A DNA stretch of 64,000 nt from Anaeromyxobacter dehalogenans 2CP-C (lineage in GTDB: Bacteria > Myxococcota > Myxococcia > Myxococcales > Anaeromyxobacteraceae). The translations under genes were made by a program, and so were the position numbers. Shown one piece after another: positions 18,119-25,413 of the stretch. The notes under the pieces are model-generated. The model did no database searches. It saw only the letters and a list, made by a program, of their open reading frames with translations, and was not told where the DNA came from. The DNA lies in contig NC_007760.1 in the NCBI RefSeq assembly GCF_000013385.1, positions 1,240,001 through 1,304,000 of the forward strand, read 5' to 3'. Within the stretch, counting starts at the first letter, position 1; each line of letters begins with the position of its first letter.

Positions 18119-19081
18119 ATGAGCCACACCGCCGTCTTCCTCATGAACCTCGGCGGGCCGAGGAACCTCGCGGAGGTCGAGCCGTACCTCTACGAGCTGT
18201 TCTCCGACCCGCTGGTGATCACGGCGCCGTTCGGCCCGTTCCGCAAGCCCATCGCGAAGCTCATCTCGCGCACGCGGGCGCCGTCGTCGGCGGAGAAGTA
18301 CCAGCTCATCGGCGGCAAGTCGCCGCTGGTGGAGGGCACCGAGGCGCAGGCGCGCGCGCTCCAGGCCGCGCTCGGCCCCGGGTACTCGTGCCACCTCGCC
18401 ATGCGCTGCGGGCACCCCAACACCGAGGAGGGCGTCCGCGACGCGCTCGCCGCGGGGGCGACCCGCGCGGTGGCGCTGCCGCTGTACCCGCAGTACGCGA
18501 ACGCCACCACGCGCAGCTCGCTCCTGGAGCTGCGCCGGCTCTGGCCGAAGGACCGCCCGCTCGCCGAGGTCTGCACCTGGCACGACCACGAGGGCTACCT
18601 GGACGCGTCGGCCGCGGCGCTGCGGGAGACGCTGGAGCAGGTGCCCGCCGCGCTGCGCGGCCGCACCCGCGTGGTGTTCAGCGCGCACGGCCTGCCCATG
18701 AGCCAGGTGCGCAAGGGCGACCCGTACCCGAAGTACGTCGAGCACTCCGCCCGCGAGACCGCGAGCCGCGCCGGCGCCGCCGACTGGCAGCTCACCTACC
18801 AGAGCCGCGTCGGCCCGGCGAAGTGGCTCGGCCCCGACACCGTGAAGTACCTCGAGGCCAGCGCGAAGGACCTCGCCATCGTCGCCGTGCCCATCGCGTT
18901 CGTCTCGGAGCACCTCGAGACGCTCTACGACATGGACATCCTGGCGAAGGAGGCCGCCGAGAAGGCCGGCGCCGCGGCGTACCTGCGCGTGCCGGCGCTG
19001 GGCGTCCGGGCCGACTTCATCGCCGCGCTCGCGGACGTGGTCCACGAGGGAGAGAAGGCGTCGCGGACGGTGGCGGCGTAG
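18119..19081 (+). CDS. hemH: Ferrochelatase
   Basis: A 320-residue ferrochelatase inserting Fe2+ into protoporphyrin IX. Family features: LMNLGGPRNLAEVEPYL at the start, VVFSAHGLPMS with catalytic His190, and PIAFVSEHLETLYDMD with the second metal-site Glu. Class and length (about 320) match bacterial HemH. CGGGGAGCCGC gives a ribosome site before the ATG at 18119, 35 bases after hemN. The gene is convergent with the minus-strand PatA-like gene. Confidence 0.96.
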   Translation: MSHTAVFLMNLGGPRNLAEVEPYLYELFSDPLVITAPFGPFRKPIAKLISRTRAPSSAEKYQLIGGKSPLVEGTEAQARALQAALGPGYSCHLAMRCGHPNTEEGVRDALAAGATRAVALPLYPQYANATTRSSLLELRRLWPKDRPLAEVCTWHDHEGYLDASAAALRETLEQVPAALRGRTRVVFSAHGLPMSQVRKGDPYPKYVEHSARETASRAGAADWQLTYQSRVGPAKWLGPDTVKYLEASAKDLAIVAVPIAFVSEHLETLYDMDILAKEAAEKAGAAAYLRVPALGVRADFIAALADVVHEGEKASRTVAA

Positions 19082-19140
19082 GGGGCGGCGGGCGGCCTCT
19101 GTCGCGTCCGCGGTGACGGCGCCTGCAGAGCCGACTCTGT

Positions 19141-19181
19141 TTCGGGCGCCCGAACCAAACGCACCCCGCCGGGTCGGGTGC
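19141..19181. terminator. Inverted repeats in the hemH / PatA-like convergent gap
   Basis: TTCGGGCGCCCGAA (19141-19154) is a perfect 14-base palindrome, and GCACCC (19161-19166) pairs with GGGTGC (19176-19181). No T tract follows on either strand. Lying between two convergent genes, they may end both transcripts or shield 3' ends. This role is inferred. Confidence 0.4.
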
Positions 19182-19199
19182 GAGGTCGCGGGCCACTCA

Positions 19200-19236
19200 G
19201 AGTCCGCTCGCAGTGAGCCTGTCGAACTGCGAGCGG
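19200..19236. repeat. REP-like palindromic repeat, copy 1
   Basis: Bases 19204-19214 (CCGCTCGCAGT) pair perfectly with 19226-19236 (ACTGCGAGCGG) around the 11-base loop GAGCCTGTCGA. A 33-base segment (19200-19232) is identical to 53983-54015. The loop GAGCCTGTCGA resembles the dispersed GAGCCTGTCGAA-type intergenic repeats common in GC-rich proteobacteria. It lies between convergent genes, a typical REP site. Confidence 0.7.
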
Positions 19237-19332
19237 TGATGCCTGCCGCGAAGCCCAGCTCCGTGGACTGGGTAGACGGGGACCAGGCTCGGATCCACCT
19301 CACGGTCCGAGATCCGGCCGCCTTCGGCGCCC

Positions 19333-21210
19333 TCACGCCGCGTTCAGCCGGTGCAGCACCTGCTTCAGCAGCTCGCGGTCGGGCTGCGCCCTCAGCGCGG
19401 ACAGCGTCACCCGGCGCGCCTCGGCCACCTCGCCGAGCGCGGCCTCGGCGAGCGCGAGCACCGCGGCGGCGCGGCCGCCGTCGGGGGCGAGCGACAGCGC
19501 CTTTCGCGCCTGGCGGCGCGCCTCCTGGGCGCGCTCGCCGGGGGGGAGGGCGGGATCGTGCAGCGCGGCGAAGCCGAGCATGGCGAGGTACTCGGGCTCC
19601 CGCGGGTTCCGCTCCACCGCCTCGCGGAACGCCGCCAGCGCGTCGGAGATGCGCCGCGCCCGCAGCGCGCGCTCGCCGCGCTTCAGCGCGATCTCCGCCG
19701 CCACGTCGATCCCGGGGCGGCGCACGCCGGACAGCTCGTAGCGCAGCATCAGGAACGACAGGTACGCCTCGCGCTTCTCCGGGGTGGAGAGCACCTTGTA
19801 CGCGGCGGTCACCTTGTCCTGCACCGCGGCGAGCAGGTCCTCGAGGTCGCCCACCTCGAACTGCGCGAACGCGTCCGGGTGGAAGCGCCCGGCGACCTCG
19901 CGGTAGGCGGCCTCGATCTCGGCGGGCCCGGCCGAGATGTCCACCCCGAGCGCGCGGAAGTAGCTGCCGGGCAGGATCTGCAGCGCCGCCTGGCGCACCG
20001 CCTCGGCCCGGTCGGCGGGCAGGGGGCGGCGGCGGGGCGGGCCGGGCGCCTTGCCGTACACCGCGTCGCCGGCCTCGGGCGCCTCGTGGAACGCGACCGC
20101 GCCCACCATCGACAGGAACCACAGGAGCGTGAGCGCGTCGCGCAGCTCGGTGCGCCGGGCCTCCAGCCAGTCGCGCATGCGCGTCCGGCCGTCGATCGAC
20201 ACGGCCAGGCGCAGGTCGGCGCTGGAGAGGCCGGCGGCGGGGAGGACCTGCTGGAAGTCGCCGGTCCGGACCGGGTACGCGTCGGTGACGGCGCGCAGCG
20301 CGTCGGAGAAGTGCCGCGCCGGGATGCCGCCGCGGGCGCCCTCGAGGATGGCGCGCAGCGGGAGCACCGGCGTGGCGTGGATCTCTCCGGCGAACTCGCC
20401 GCCGGCGTGGAAGCGCCAGCGGCCCTCGCGCGCGCCGACGGCCCGCGCCACCAGGGCCTCGAGGTGCGCGCGCAGCGCCGCCGAGAGCGGCTCGCCCGGC
20501 TCGAGCACGCCGGCGGCGACCAGCGCGGCGCCCGGGCTGAGCCCGCTCGCCATCCCCTCCACCGCCGCGCGCTGCGCCGCCGCGTCGATCCGCCCGGCGT
20601 CGCGCAGCCAGCGCAGCAGCGCGTCGGCGGGGTCGTCGGACTGGAGCGCCACCGGCGCGCCGCGCTGGAAGAAGATCCGCTGCGCCGGCCCGGCCGGCTC
20701 CTCCAGCACCAGCACCCCCTCCGCCGCCGAGCGCCAGATCTGGTGGAGCAGCCGGGCCACCACGCCCGGCCGCACCTCGCCGCGCGCCGCGGGCGCGCGC
20801 GACAGCACCAGCGCGGCCCCCCGCAGCCGGGCGCGCGCCGCCGCGGCGGCCTGCGCCACGAGCTGCTGGACCTTGTCCACCAGCTCGCGGCGGGTGGGGT
20901 CGGCCACGTACGCGTTCGGCTTCAGCGGGAGCACGGCGGCGAGCCCGCGCGCCTTGCCCAGGTGCTCCTTGTCCGCGACCACGAGCAGCGCGCGCGGATC
21001 CGCGGCGCGGAGCCGCTGCGCGAGCGGACCGGCCGGCCCCGCCGCGAGGTCCGCCGCGAGCACGACCGCGTCCGCCCGCTGCGCGGCGTACAGCTCGAAC
21101 ACCTGCTGGGGGTCCTCGGGGGCGACCGCCTCCAGCCCGGCGTCGGCGAGGCTCCGGGCGACGAATTCGCGCGTGGCCGGGTGTCCCTCGGCGACCAGGA
21201 TGCGTGGCAC
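19333..21210 (-). CDS. PatA-like regulator: receiver + DUF4388 + J-domain + TPR
   Basis: A 625-residue cytoplasmic protein. Residues 1-118 are a receiver-like fold (PRILVAEGHPATREFVARSL) with a degenerate acidic site: the usual DD pair is EG, and D54 is the only candidate acceptor. Residues about 145-300 resemble DUF4388/PATAN (HQIWRSAAEGVLVLE, IFFQRGAPVALQS). Residues 415-482 are a J-domain with HPD at 444-446, so it may recruit an Hsp70. Residues 505-625 are TPR-like helices. Such fusions are a myxobacterial speciality; I infer a signalling adaptor for polarity, motility or proteostasis. GTG 21208-21210 is six bases downstream of a TACAAT -10 box. Convergent with hemH. Confidence 0.75.
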   Translation of the reverse strand: MPRILVAEGHPATREFVARSLADAGLEAVAPEDPQQVFELYAAQRADAVVLAADLAAGPAGPLAQRLRAADPRALLVVADKEHLGKARGLAAVLPLKPNAYVADPTRRELVDKVQQLVAQAAAAARARLRGAALVLSRAPAARGEVRPGVVARLLHQIWRSAAEGVLVLEEPAGPAQRIFFQRGAPVALQSDDPADALLRWLRDAGRIDAAAQRAAVEGMASGLSPGAALVAAGVLEPGEPLSAALRAHLEALVARAVGAREGRWRFHAGGEFAGEIHATPVLPLRAILEGARGGIPARHFSDALRAVTDAYPVRTGDFQQVLPAAGLSSADLRLAVSIDGRTRMRDWLEARRTELRDALTLLWFLSMVGAVAFHEAPEAGDAVYGKAPGPPRRRPLPADRAEAVRQAALQILPGSYFRALGVDISAGPAEIEAAYREVAGRFHPDAFAQFEVGDLEDLLAAVQDKVTAAYKVLSTPEKREAYLSFLMLRYELSGVRRPGIDVAAEIALKRGERALRARRISDALAAFREAVERNPREPEYLAMLGFAALHDPALPPGERAQEARRQARKALSLAPDGGRAAAVLALAEAALGEVAEARRVTLSALRAQPDRELLKQVLHRLNAA

Positions 21211-21216
21211 GCGGCG

Positions 21217-21222
21217 ATTGTA
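21217..21222 (-). promoter_or_regulatory. -10 box (TACAAT) of the PatA-like gene
   Basis: TACAAT on the minus strand ends six bases before the GTG start. No Shine-Dalgarno sequence can fit, so the mRNA is probably leaderless. The -35 region is poor (TTCGTC at 17 bases). Confidence 0.5.
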
Positions 21223-21306
21223 CGTGCCTTCCCCGGCGAGACGAAGATCTCCGGGCGCACCGCGCGGGCCGGCGCGCGGGGATGCTAGACTCGACGGCCC
21301 CGCGCC

Positions 21307-22095
21307 ATGAAGGATCTCCTCCACCCCCGCCATCGCGCCGCGCTCGACCGCTTCCTCGGCGAGGGGGCGCGCCGCCCGGTCCTGCTCGCCTTCGACTACG
21401 ACGGCGTCCTCGCCCCCATCGTCAAGGATCCCGCCGGCGCCCGCATGCGCCCGGCCACCCGCGGGCTCCTGGCGCGGCTGGCCAGGCTGTACCCGGTGGC
21501 GGTGGTCTCGGGGCGCGCCTGGCGCGACACCCACCGGTTCGTGGGCGACGTCGTCCCGACGGTCGTGGGGAACCACGGCTTCGAGCTCGGGCACCCGGTC
21601 CCGGTCCCGGCCCGCGTGCTGCGGACCGTGCGCGGCTGGCGGCGGCAGCTCGAGGCGGCGCTGGACGGGGTCCCGGGGGTCCACTTCGAGGACAAGCGCT
21701 CCACGCTCGCGATCCACTACGGGCTGGGGCGGGCGTGGCGCCGCTCCGAGCAGGCCGTGTACGAGGCCGCCAACCAGCTCGCCGGCACCCGGCTCATCCC
21801 GGGCAAGAAGGTGCTGAACGTGCTCCCGCACGACTTCCCGTCCAAGGGCGACGCGGTCCGCGCGCTGCTCGCGCGCCTCGGCTGCGACGCGGCGCTCTAC
21901 GCGGGCGACGACGTCACCGACGAGGACGCGTTCGCGGTGGGCGAGCCGCTCGTGTTCGGCGTGCACGTGGGGCGCGGGCGCACGCTCGCGCCCTGGTGCC
22001 TGCGCGCGCAGGAGGACGTGGACGCGCTGCTGGAGCGGCTGGTGGAGGCGCGCGCCGGGGCGCGGCCGCGGCGCCGGGCGGGGCTGGCGCGGTGA
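21307..22095 (+). CDS. otsB: Trehalose-6-phosphate phosphatase
   Basis: A 262-residue HAD-superfamily (Cof/IIB) phosphatase removing phosphate from trehalose-6-phosphate. Motif I FDYDGVLAP has nucleophile Asp30 and Asp32; motif II is in VVSGR; GNHGFEL and DKRSTLAIHYG are OtsB-specific; motif IV GDDVTDEDAF begins at residue 200. The partner synthase otsA is not in the window. TGC-TAGACT (21283-21291) upstream could be an extended -10 box. The TGA overlaps the xseA GTG (GTGA), so the two are translationally coupled, an unusual pairing of osmolyte and DNA repair genes. Confidence 0.92.
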   Translation: MKDLLHPRHRAALDRFLGEGARRPVLLAFDYDGVLAPIVKDPAGARMRPATRGLLARLARLYPVAVVSGRAWRDTHRFVGDVVPTVVGNHGFELGHPVPVPARVLRTVRGWRRQLEAALDGVPGVHFEDKRSTLAIHYGLGRAWRRSEQAVYEAANQLAGTRLIPGKKVLNVLPHDFPSKGDAVRALLARLGCDAALYAGDDVTDEDAFAVGEPLVFGVHVGRGRTLAPWCLRAQEDVDALLERLVEARAGARPRRRAGLAR

Positions 22096-23711
22096 GCCGG
22101 CCGAAGCCACCCGGCGCCGGCGCCACCGGCGACCTGTTCGCGCGCGCCGCGGAGCGGGCCGCCGCCGAGCGGACCCAGGCGGAGCGCGCCGGCGCGGAGC
22201 GGTCCCCCACCGAGCGCGAGGAGGCCGAGCGCGCCGACGTCGAGCAGGCCCGCGCCGCGGTCGCCGCCGAGCGCGAGCGGGCCGCGGTGGAGCGCGCGCT
22301 GCCGCGCCCGTACACCGTCCGCGAGCTGACCCGCGCGCTGAAGAGCGCCGTCGAGCCGCGGTTCCGCGACGTGTGGGTGGCGGGCGAGGTGGCGAACCTG
22401 CGCCGGCAGGCGAGCGGGCACGTCTACTTCTCGCTGAAGGACGACGACGCGGTGATCGGCGCGGTGATGTGGGCCTCGCAGGCGCGCCGGCTGGCCTTCG
22501 CGCCGGCGGAGGGCCTGGAGGTACTGGCCCGCGGCTTCGTCGAGATCTACCCGCCGCACGGCAAGTACCAGCTCGTCGTGCAGGAGCTCGAGCCGCGCGG
22601 GGCCGGGGCGCAGGCGCTCCAGCTCCAGCAGCTCAAGGAGCGGCTCCAGGCCGACGGGCTGCTCGATCCGGCCCGCAAGCGCCCGCTGCCGTTCCTGCCC
22701 GCGCGCGTCGGCGTGGCCACCAGCCCCACCGGCGCGGCCCTCCGCGACTTCCTGCGCGTGCTCCACGCCCGCTTCCCCTCGGCGCCGGTGCTGATCGCGC
22801 CCTGCCGCGTGCAAGGCGAGGGCGCCGCGGCGACCGTGATCTCGGCGGTCCGCGCGCTGTGCCGCGCCGGGGTGGACGTCGTGGTGGTGACGCGCGGCGG
22901 CGGCTCGCAGGAGGACCTGGGGGCGTTCAACGACGAGCGGCTGGCGCGCGCCATCGCGGCCTGCCCGGTGCCGGTGGTCTCGGCGGTCGGACACGAGGTG
23001 GACGTCACCGTCGCCGACCTCGTCGCCGACGTGCGCGCCGCCACCCCCACCCACGCGGCGCAGCTGGTGGTGCCGGTGCGGGACGAGCTGCTCGAGCGGG
23101 TGGCCGCGCTCCGCGCGCGGCTGGCGCGGGCGGAGGCCGGCGCGGTGGAGGGGCGGCGCCGCACCCTGCGCGCGCTCCGGGCCGAGCTGGCCGACCCGAA
23201 GCACCTGCTGTCGCGCGAGCACCACCGGCTGGACGACCTCGCCCATCGGGCCGAGGCGGCGGTGCGCGGGCCGCGGCGCCGCGAGCGGGCGGCCCTGGAC
23301 GCCCTGCGCGCCCGGCTGACCCGGCTCGAGCCGCGGGCACGGGTGCGCGCGCTCCGGGCACGCATGGAGTCGGCGACGCGCCGCCTGGGGGGCTGGCAGG
23401 CGGCCACCTTCCGGCGCGAGGCGATGCGGCTCGAGCGGCTGGGGGCGCGGCTCGAGCCGGCCAACGTCGCGAAGCTGCTGGCGCGCGGCTTCGCGCTGGC
23501 CCTGCGCGACGGGCACCTGCTCCTGCGCAGCACCGACGCGCAGGTGGGAGACGCGATCCGGGTGGCCCTCGCGGAGGGCTGGCTCGACGCTCGCATCACG
23601 GGCCAGGATGCCGGCGAGGACCCGCTGCCGGGCCGGGCGGCGCCCGCGGGGGAACCCGAACGGCCCGGCCACGGCGGGGAGGCCGTTGACCCCCCTTTGC
23701 GGCGTCGTTAA
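22092..23711 (+). CDS. xseA: Exodeoxyribonuclease VII large subunit
   Basis: A 539-residue catalytic subunit of ExoVII, which degrades single-stranded DNA in repair. The OB fold runs from about residue 75 (YTVRELTRALKSAVE) to about 170; the catalytic domain has VVTRGGGSQEDLGAFNDE and VSAVGHEVDVTVADLVAD; a long Arg/Leu-rich coiled coil follows. The first 70 residues are an unusual Ala/Glu/Arg stretch built from AERA-like units, not seen in E. coli XseA. GTG overlaps the otsB stop. xseB follows 22 bases downstream from its own promoter, which overlaps the 3' end of xseA. Confidence 0.94.
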   Translation: MSRPKPPGAGATGDLFARAAERAAAERTQAERAGAERSPTEREEAERADVEQARAAVAAERERAAVERALPRPYTVRELTRALKSAVEPRFRDVWVAGEVANLRRQASGHVYFSLKDDDAVIGAVMWASQARRLAFAPAEGLEVLARGFVEIYPPHGKYQLVVQELEPRGAGAQALQLQQLKERLQADGLLDPARKRPLPFLPARVGVATSPTGAALRDFLRVLHARFPSAPVLIAPCRVQGEGAAATVISAVRALCRAGVDVVVVTRGGGSQEDLGAFNDERLARAIAACPVPVVSAVGHEVDVTVADLVADVRAATPTHAAQLVVPVRDELLERVAALRARLARAEAGAVEGRRRTLRALRAELADPKHLLSREHHRLDDLAHRAEAAVRGPRRRERAALDALRARLTRLEPRARVRALRARMESATRRLGGWQAATFRREAMRLERLGARLEPANVAKLLARGFALALRDGHLLLRSTDAQVGDAIRVALAEGWLDARITGQDAGEDPLPGRAAPAGEPERPGHGGEAVDPPLRRR

Positions 23712-23714
23712 GTA
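23686..23714 (+). promoter_or_regulatory. Promoter of xseB-receiver-ispA-dxs (TTGACC-17-TAAGTA)
   Basis: TTGACC at 23686-23691 and TAAGTA at 23709-23714 with 17 bases between. The box overlaps the xseA stop codon. The predicted start (about 23721) precedes a GGAGGA ribosome site (23725-23730) and the xseB GTG. Confidence 0.6.
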
Positions 23715-23733
23715 AGGAAATCACGGAGGAAGC

Positions 23734-24015
23734 GTGAGCGAGGCGAGCGAGGGTCGAGCGGAGACCGAGGCGGCGGGAGCCGCGGAGCCTTACGATGCCC
23801 TCGTGGCGCGCCTGGAGCGCGTCGTCGGCGAGCTGGAGTCCGGGCAGCTCACGCTGGAGCAGTCCATCGAGCGGTTCGCGGAGGGTGTACGGCTGGCGAA
23901 GGAGGCGTCGCGGAAGCTGGACGACGCCGAGCGCCGGGTGGAGCTCCTCGTGCGCGGCGCGGACGGGGACGACGAGGCGGTTCCGTTCGAGCCAGAGGGC
24001 GGCCGGGGCCCGTGA
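23734..24015 (+). CDS. xseB: Exodeoxyribonuclease VII small subunit
   Basis: A 93-residue XseB with the family pattern: [20 protein letters not shown] followed by [30 protein letters not shown]'s helical hairpin, and a short acidic tail. It binds the coiled coil of XseA to form ExoVII. GTG start with GGAGGA three bases upstream. The next gene, a receiver, begins five bases after its stop. Confidence 0.93.
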   Translation: MSEASEGRAETEAAGAAEPYDALVARLERVVGELESGQLTLEQSIERFAEGVRLAKEASRKLDDAERRVELLVRGADGDDEAVPFEPEGGRGP

Positions 24016-24019
24016 GCCG

Positions 24020-24436
24020 ATGACGGGCGAGCCACGCATGCGCAAGCCGAAGGTCATCATCGTCGACGACGACCGCGACACGCGCGAGATGCTGACGCTC
24101 GCGCTGGAGCTGGAGGGGTTCGACGTGGGCCAGGCGGCGAACGGCCTGCGGCTCATCTCCGCCATGCACGTGGACCGGCCGGACGTGATCCTGCTCGACG
24201 TCATGATGTCGTGGATCGACGGCTTCGAGCTGTGCCGCGCCATCAAGAAGAACCCGACCTTCGGGGACATCCCGGTGATCTTCATCTCGGCGCGCAAGAG
24301 CGCCGACGACGAGCGCGCCGGCATCGAGGCCGGGGCGGTGGACTACTTCCCGAAGCCCCTCGACATGGACCGGCTGGTGGCCCGGATCCGCGAGATCCTC
24401 GACCAGCGCGCCGGCGCGGTTCCGACCCCGGCCTAG
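24020..24436 (+). CDS. Single-domain response regulator (CheY-like)
   Basis: A receiver of 138 residues (132 if ATG 24038 is used, [12 protein letters not shown]). All key sites are present: the acidic pair in IIVDDDRD, the phospho-acceptor Asp in [15 protein letters not shown], Ser in FISARK and Lys in YFPKPLD. No output domain, so it acts through protein contacts. It sits between xseB and ispA, and no kinase is adjacent. Both ATGs have weak ribosome sites; I chose the first because it follows xseB by only four bases. Confidence 0.88.
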   Translation: MTGEPRMRKPKVIIVDDDRDTREMLTLALELEGFDVGQAANGLRLISAMHVDRPDVILLDVMMSWIDGFELCRAIKKNPTFGDIPVIFISARKSADDERAGIEAGAVDYFPKPLDMDRLVARIREILDQRAGAVPTPA

Positions 24437-24513
24437 GCCACCCCGCCGCGCCCCCGGCCAGCGTCGCCGGCGGGCGCTCCGGCCGCGCCGCTTGTGCTAA
24501 AAGGTCCGTCACC

Positions 24514-25395
24514 TTGACGACCCCGTTCCCGATCGAGGCGTACCTGCGCAGCGTGGCGGAGCGCGTCGAGCCGCGCCTCGCCGCGCTGGCCGACGCGCGC
24601 GCGCCGGGCGGCCCGTCGCGGCTGGTGGAGGCGACGCGCTACGCGCTGCTCGGCGGCGGCAAGCGCATGCGCCCGGCGCTGGTGCTCGCCGCCTGCGAGG
24701 CCCACGGCGGCGACGCGTCCGACGCCTCGCTGGCCATGCGCTTCGCGGTGGCGCTCGAGGCCATCCACACCTACTCGCTCGTGCACGACGACCTGCCGGC
24801 CATGGACGACGACGACCTGCGCCGCGGCCGGCCCACCGTGCACCGGGCGTTCGACGAGGCGACCGCGGTGCTGGTGGGGGACGGGCTGCAGTCGCTCGCG
24901 TTCGCGCACCTCCTCGCCTCGCCCGATCCCGCGGCCGCGCCGCTCGCCCGGCTGCTCGCCGAGAACGCGCAGCTCATGGTCGAGGGCCAGGCCCGCGACA
25001 TGGCCGGCGAGCACGCGCGGCTGGGCGAGGCCGAGGTCATGGAGCTGATGCGCACCAAGACCGGCGCGCTGCTCGCGGCCGCGGTGGCCGGCGGCGCGCG
25101 CTGCGCCGGGGCGTCCGCCGAGGCGGTCTACCCGGTGGGGCTGAAGCTCGGGCTCGCGTTCCAGATCGCCGACGACCTGCTCGACCTCACCGCCGACGCG
25201 GCCACGCTGGGCAAGCGCGCCGGCAAGGACGCCGCCGCCGGGAAGTCCACGCTGCACGCGGTGGTCGGGGTGGACGAGGCTCGCCGCCGCGCCGAGGCGC
25301 TGCTCGCCGAGGCGCTCGCCGCCCTCGAGCCGCTCGGGCCGCGCGGCGAGGCGCTCCGCGCGCTGGCGCGGTTCGTCCTCGCCCGCAAGAAGTGA
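24514..25395 (+). CDS. ispA: Polyprenyl (farnesyl/geranylgeranyl) diphosphate synthase
   Basis: A 293-residue trans-prenyltransferase joining IPP units to allylic diphosphates. The first Asp-rich motif is DDLPAMDDDDLRRGRP with two residues inserted between the Asp pairs, the bacterial type II FPP synthase pattern; the second is DDLLD. GGGKRMRPALVLAA is the usual N-terminal block. TTG 24514 was chosen because the upstream frame offers no other start before the domain and AAAAGG lies about nine bases before it. A TGC-TAAAAG (24495-24503) could be an extra extended -10 box. Coupled to dxs, 18 bases on. Confidence 0.92.
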   Translation: MTTPFPIEAYLRSVAERVEPRLAALADARAPGGPSRLVEATRYALLGGGKRMRPALVLAACEAHGGDASDASLAMRFAVALEAIHTYSLVHDDLPAMDDDDLRRGRPTVHRAFDEATAVLVGDGLQSLAFAHLLASPDPAAAPLARLLAENAQLMVEGQARDMAGEHARLGEAEVMELMRTKTGALLAAAVAGGARCAGASAEAVYPVGLKLGLAFQIADDLLDLTADAATLGKRAGKDAAAGKSTLHAVVGVDEARRRAEALLAEALAALEPLGPRGEALRALARFVLARKK

Positions 25396-25413
25396 CGGAA
25401 GGAAGGAGACCCC

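Noticed and set aside
19113-19332. Possible small gene between hemH and the PatA-like gene
   Set aside because: The open frame is made of the palindromic repeat and other inverted repeats, with no ribosome site or family similarity.
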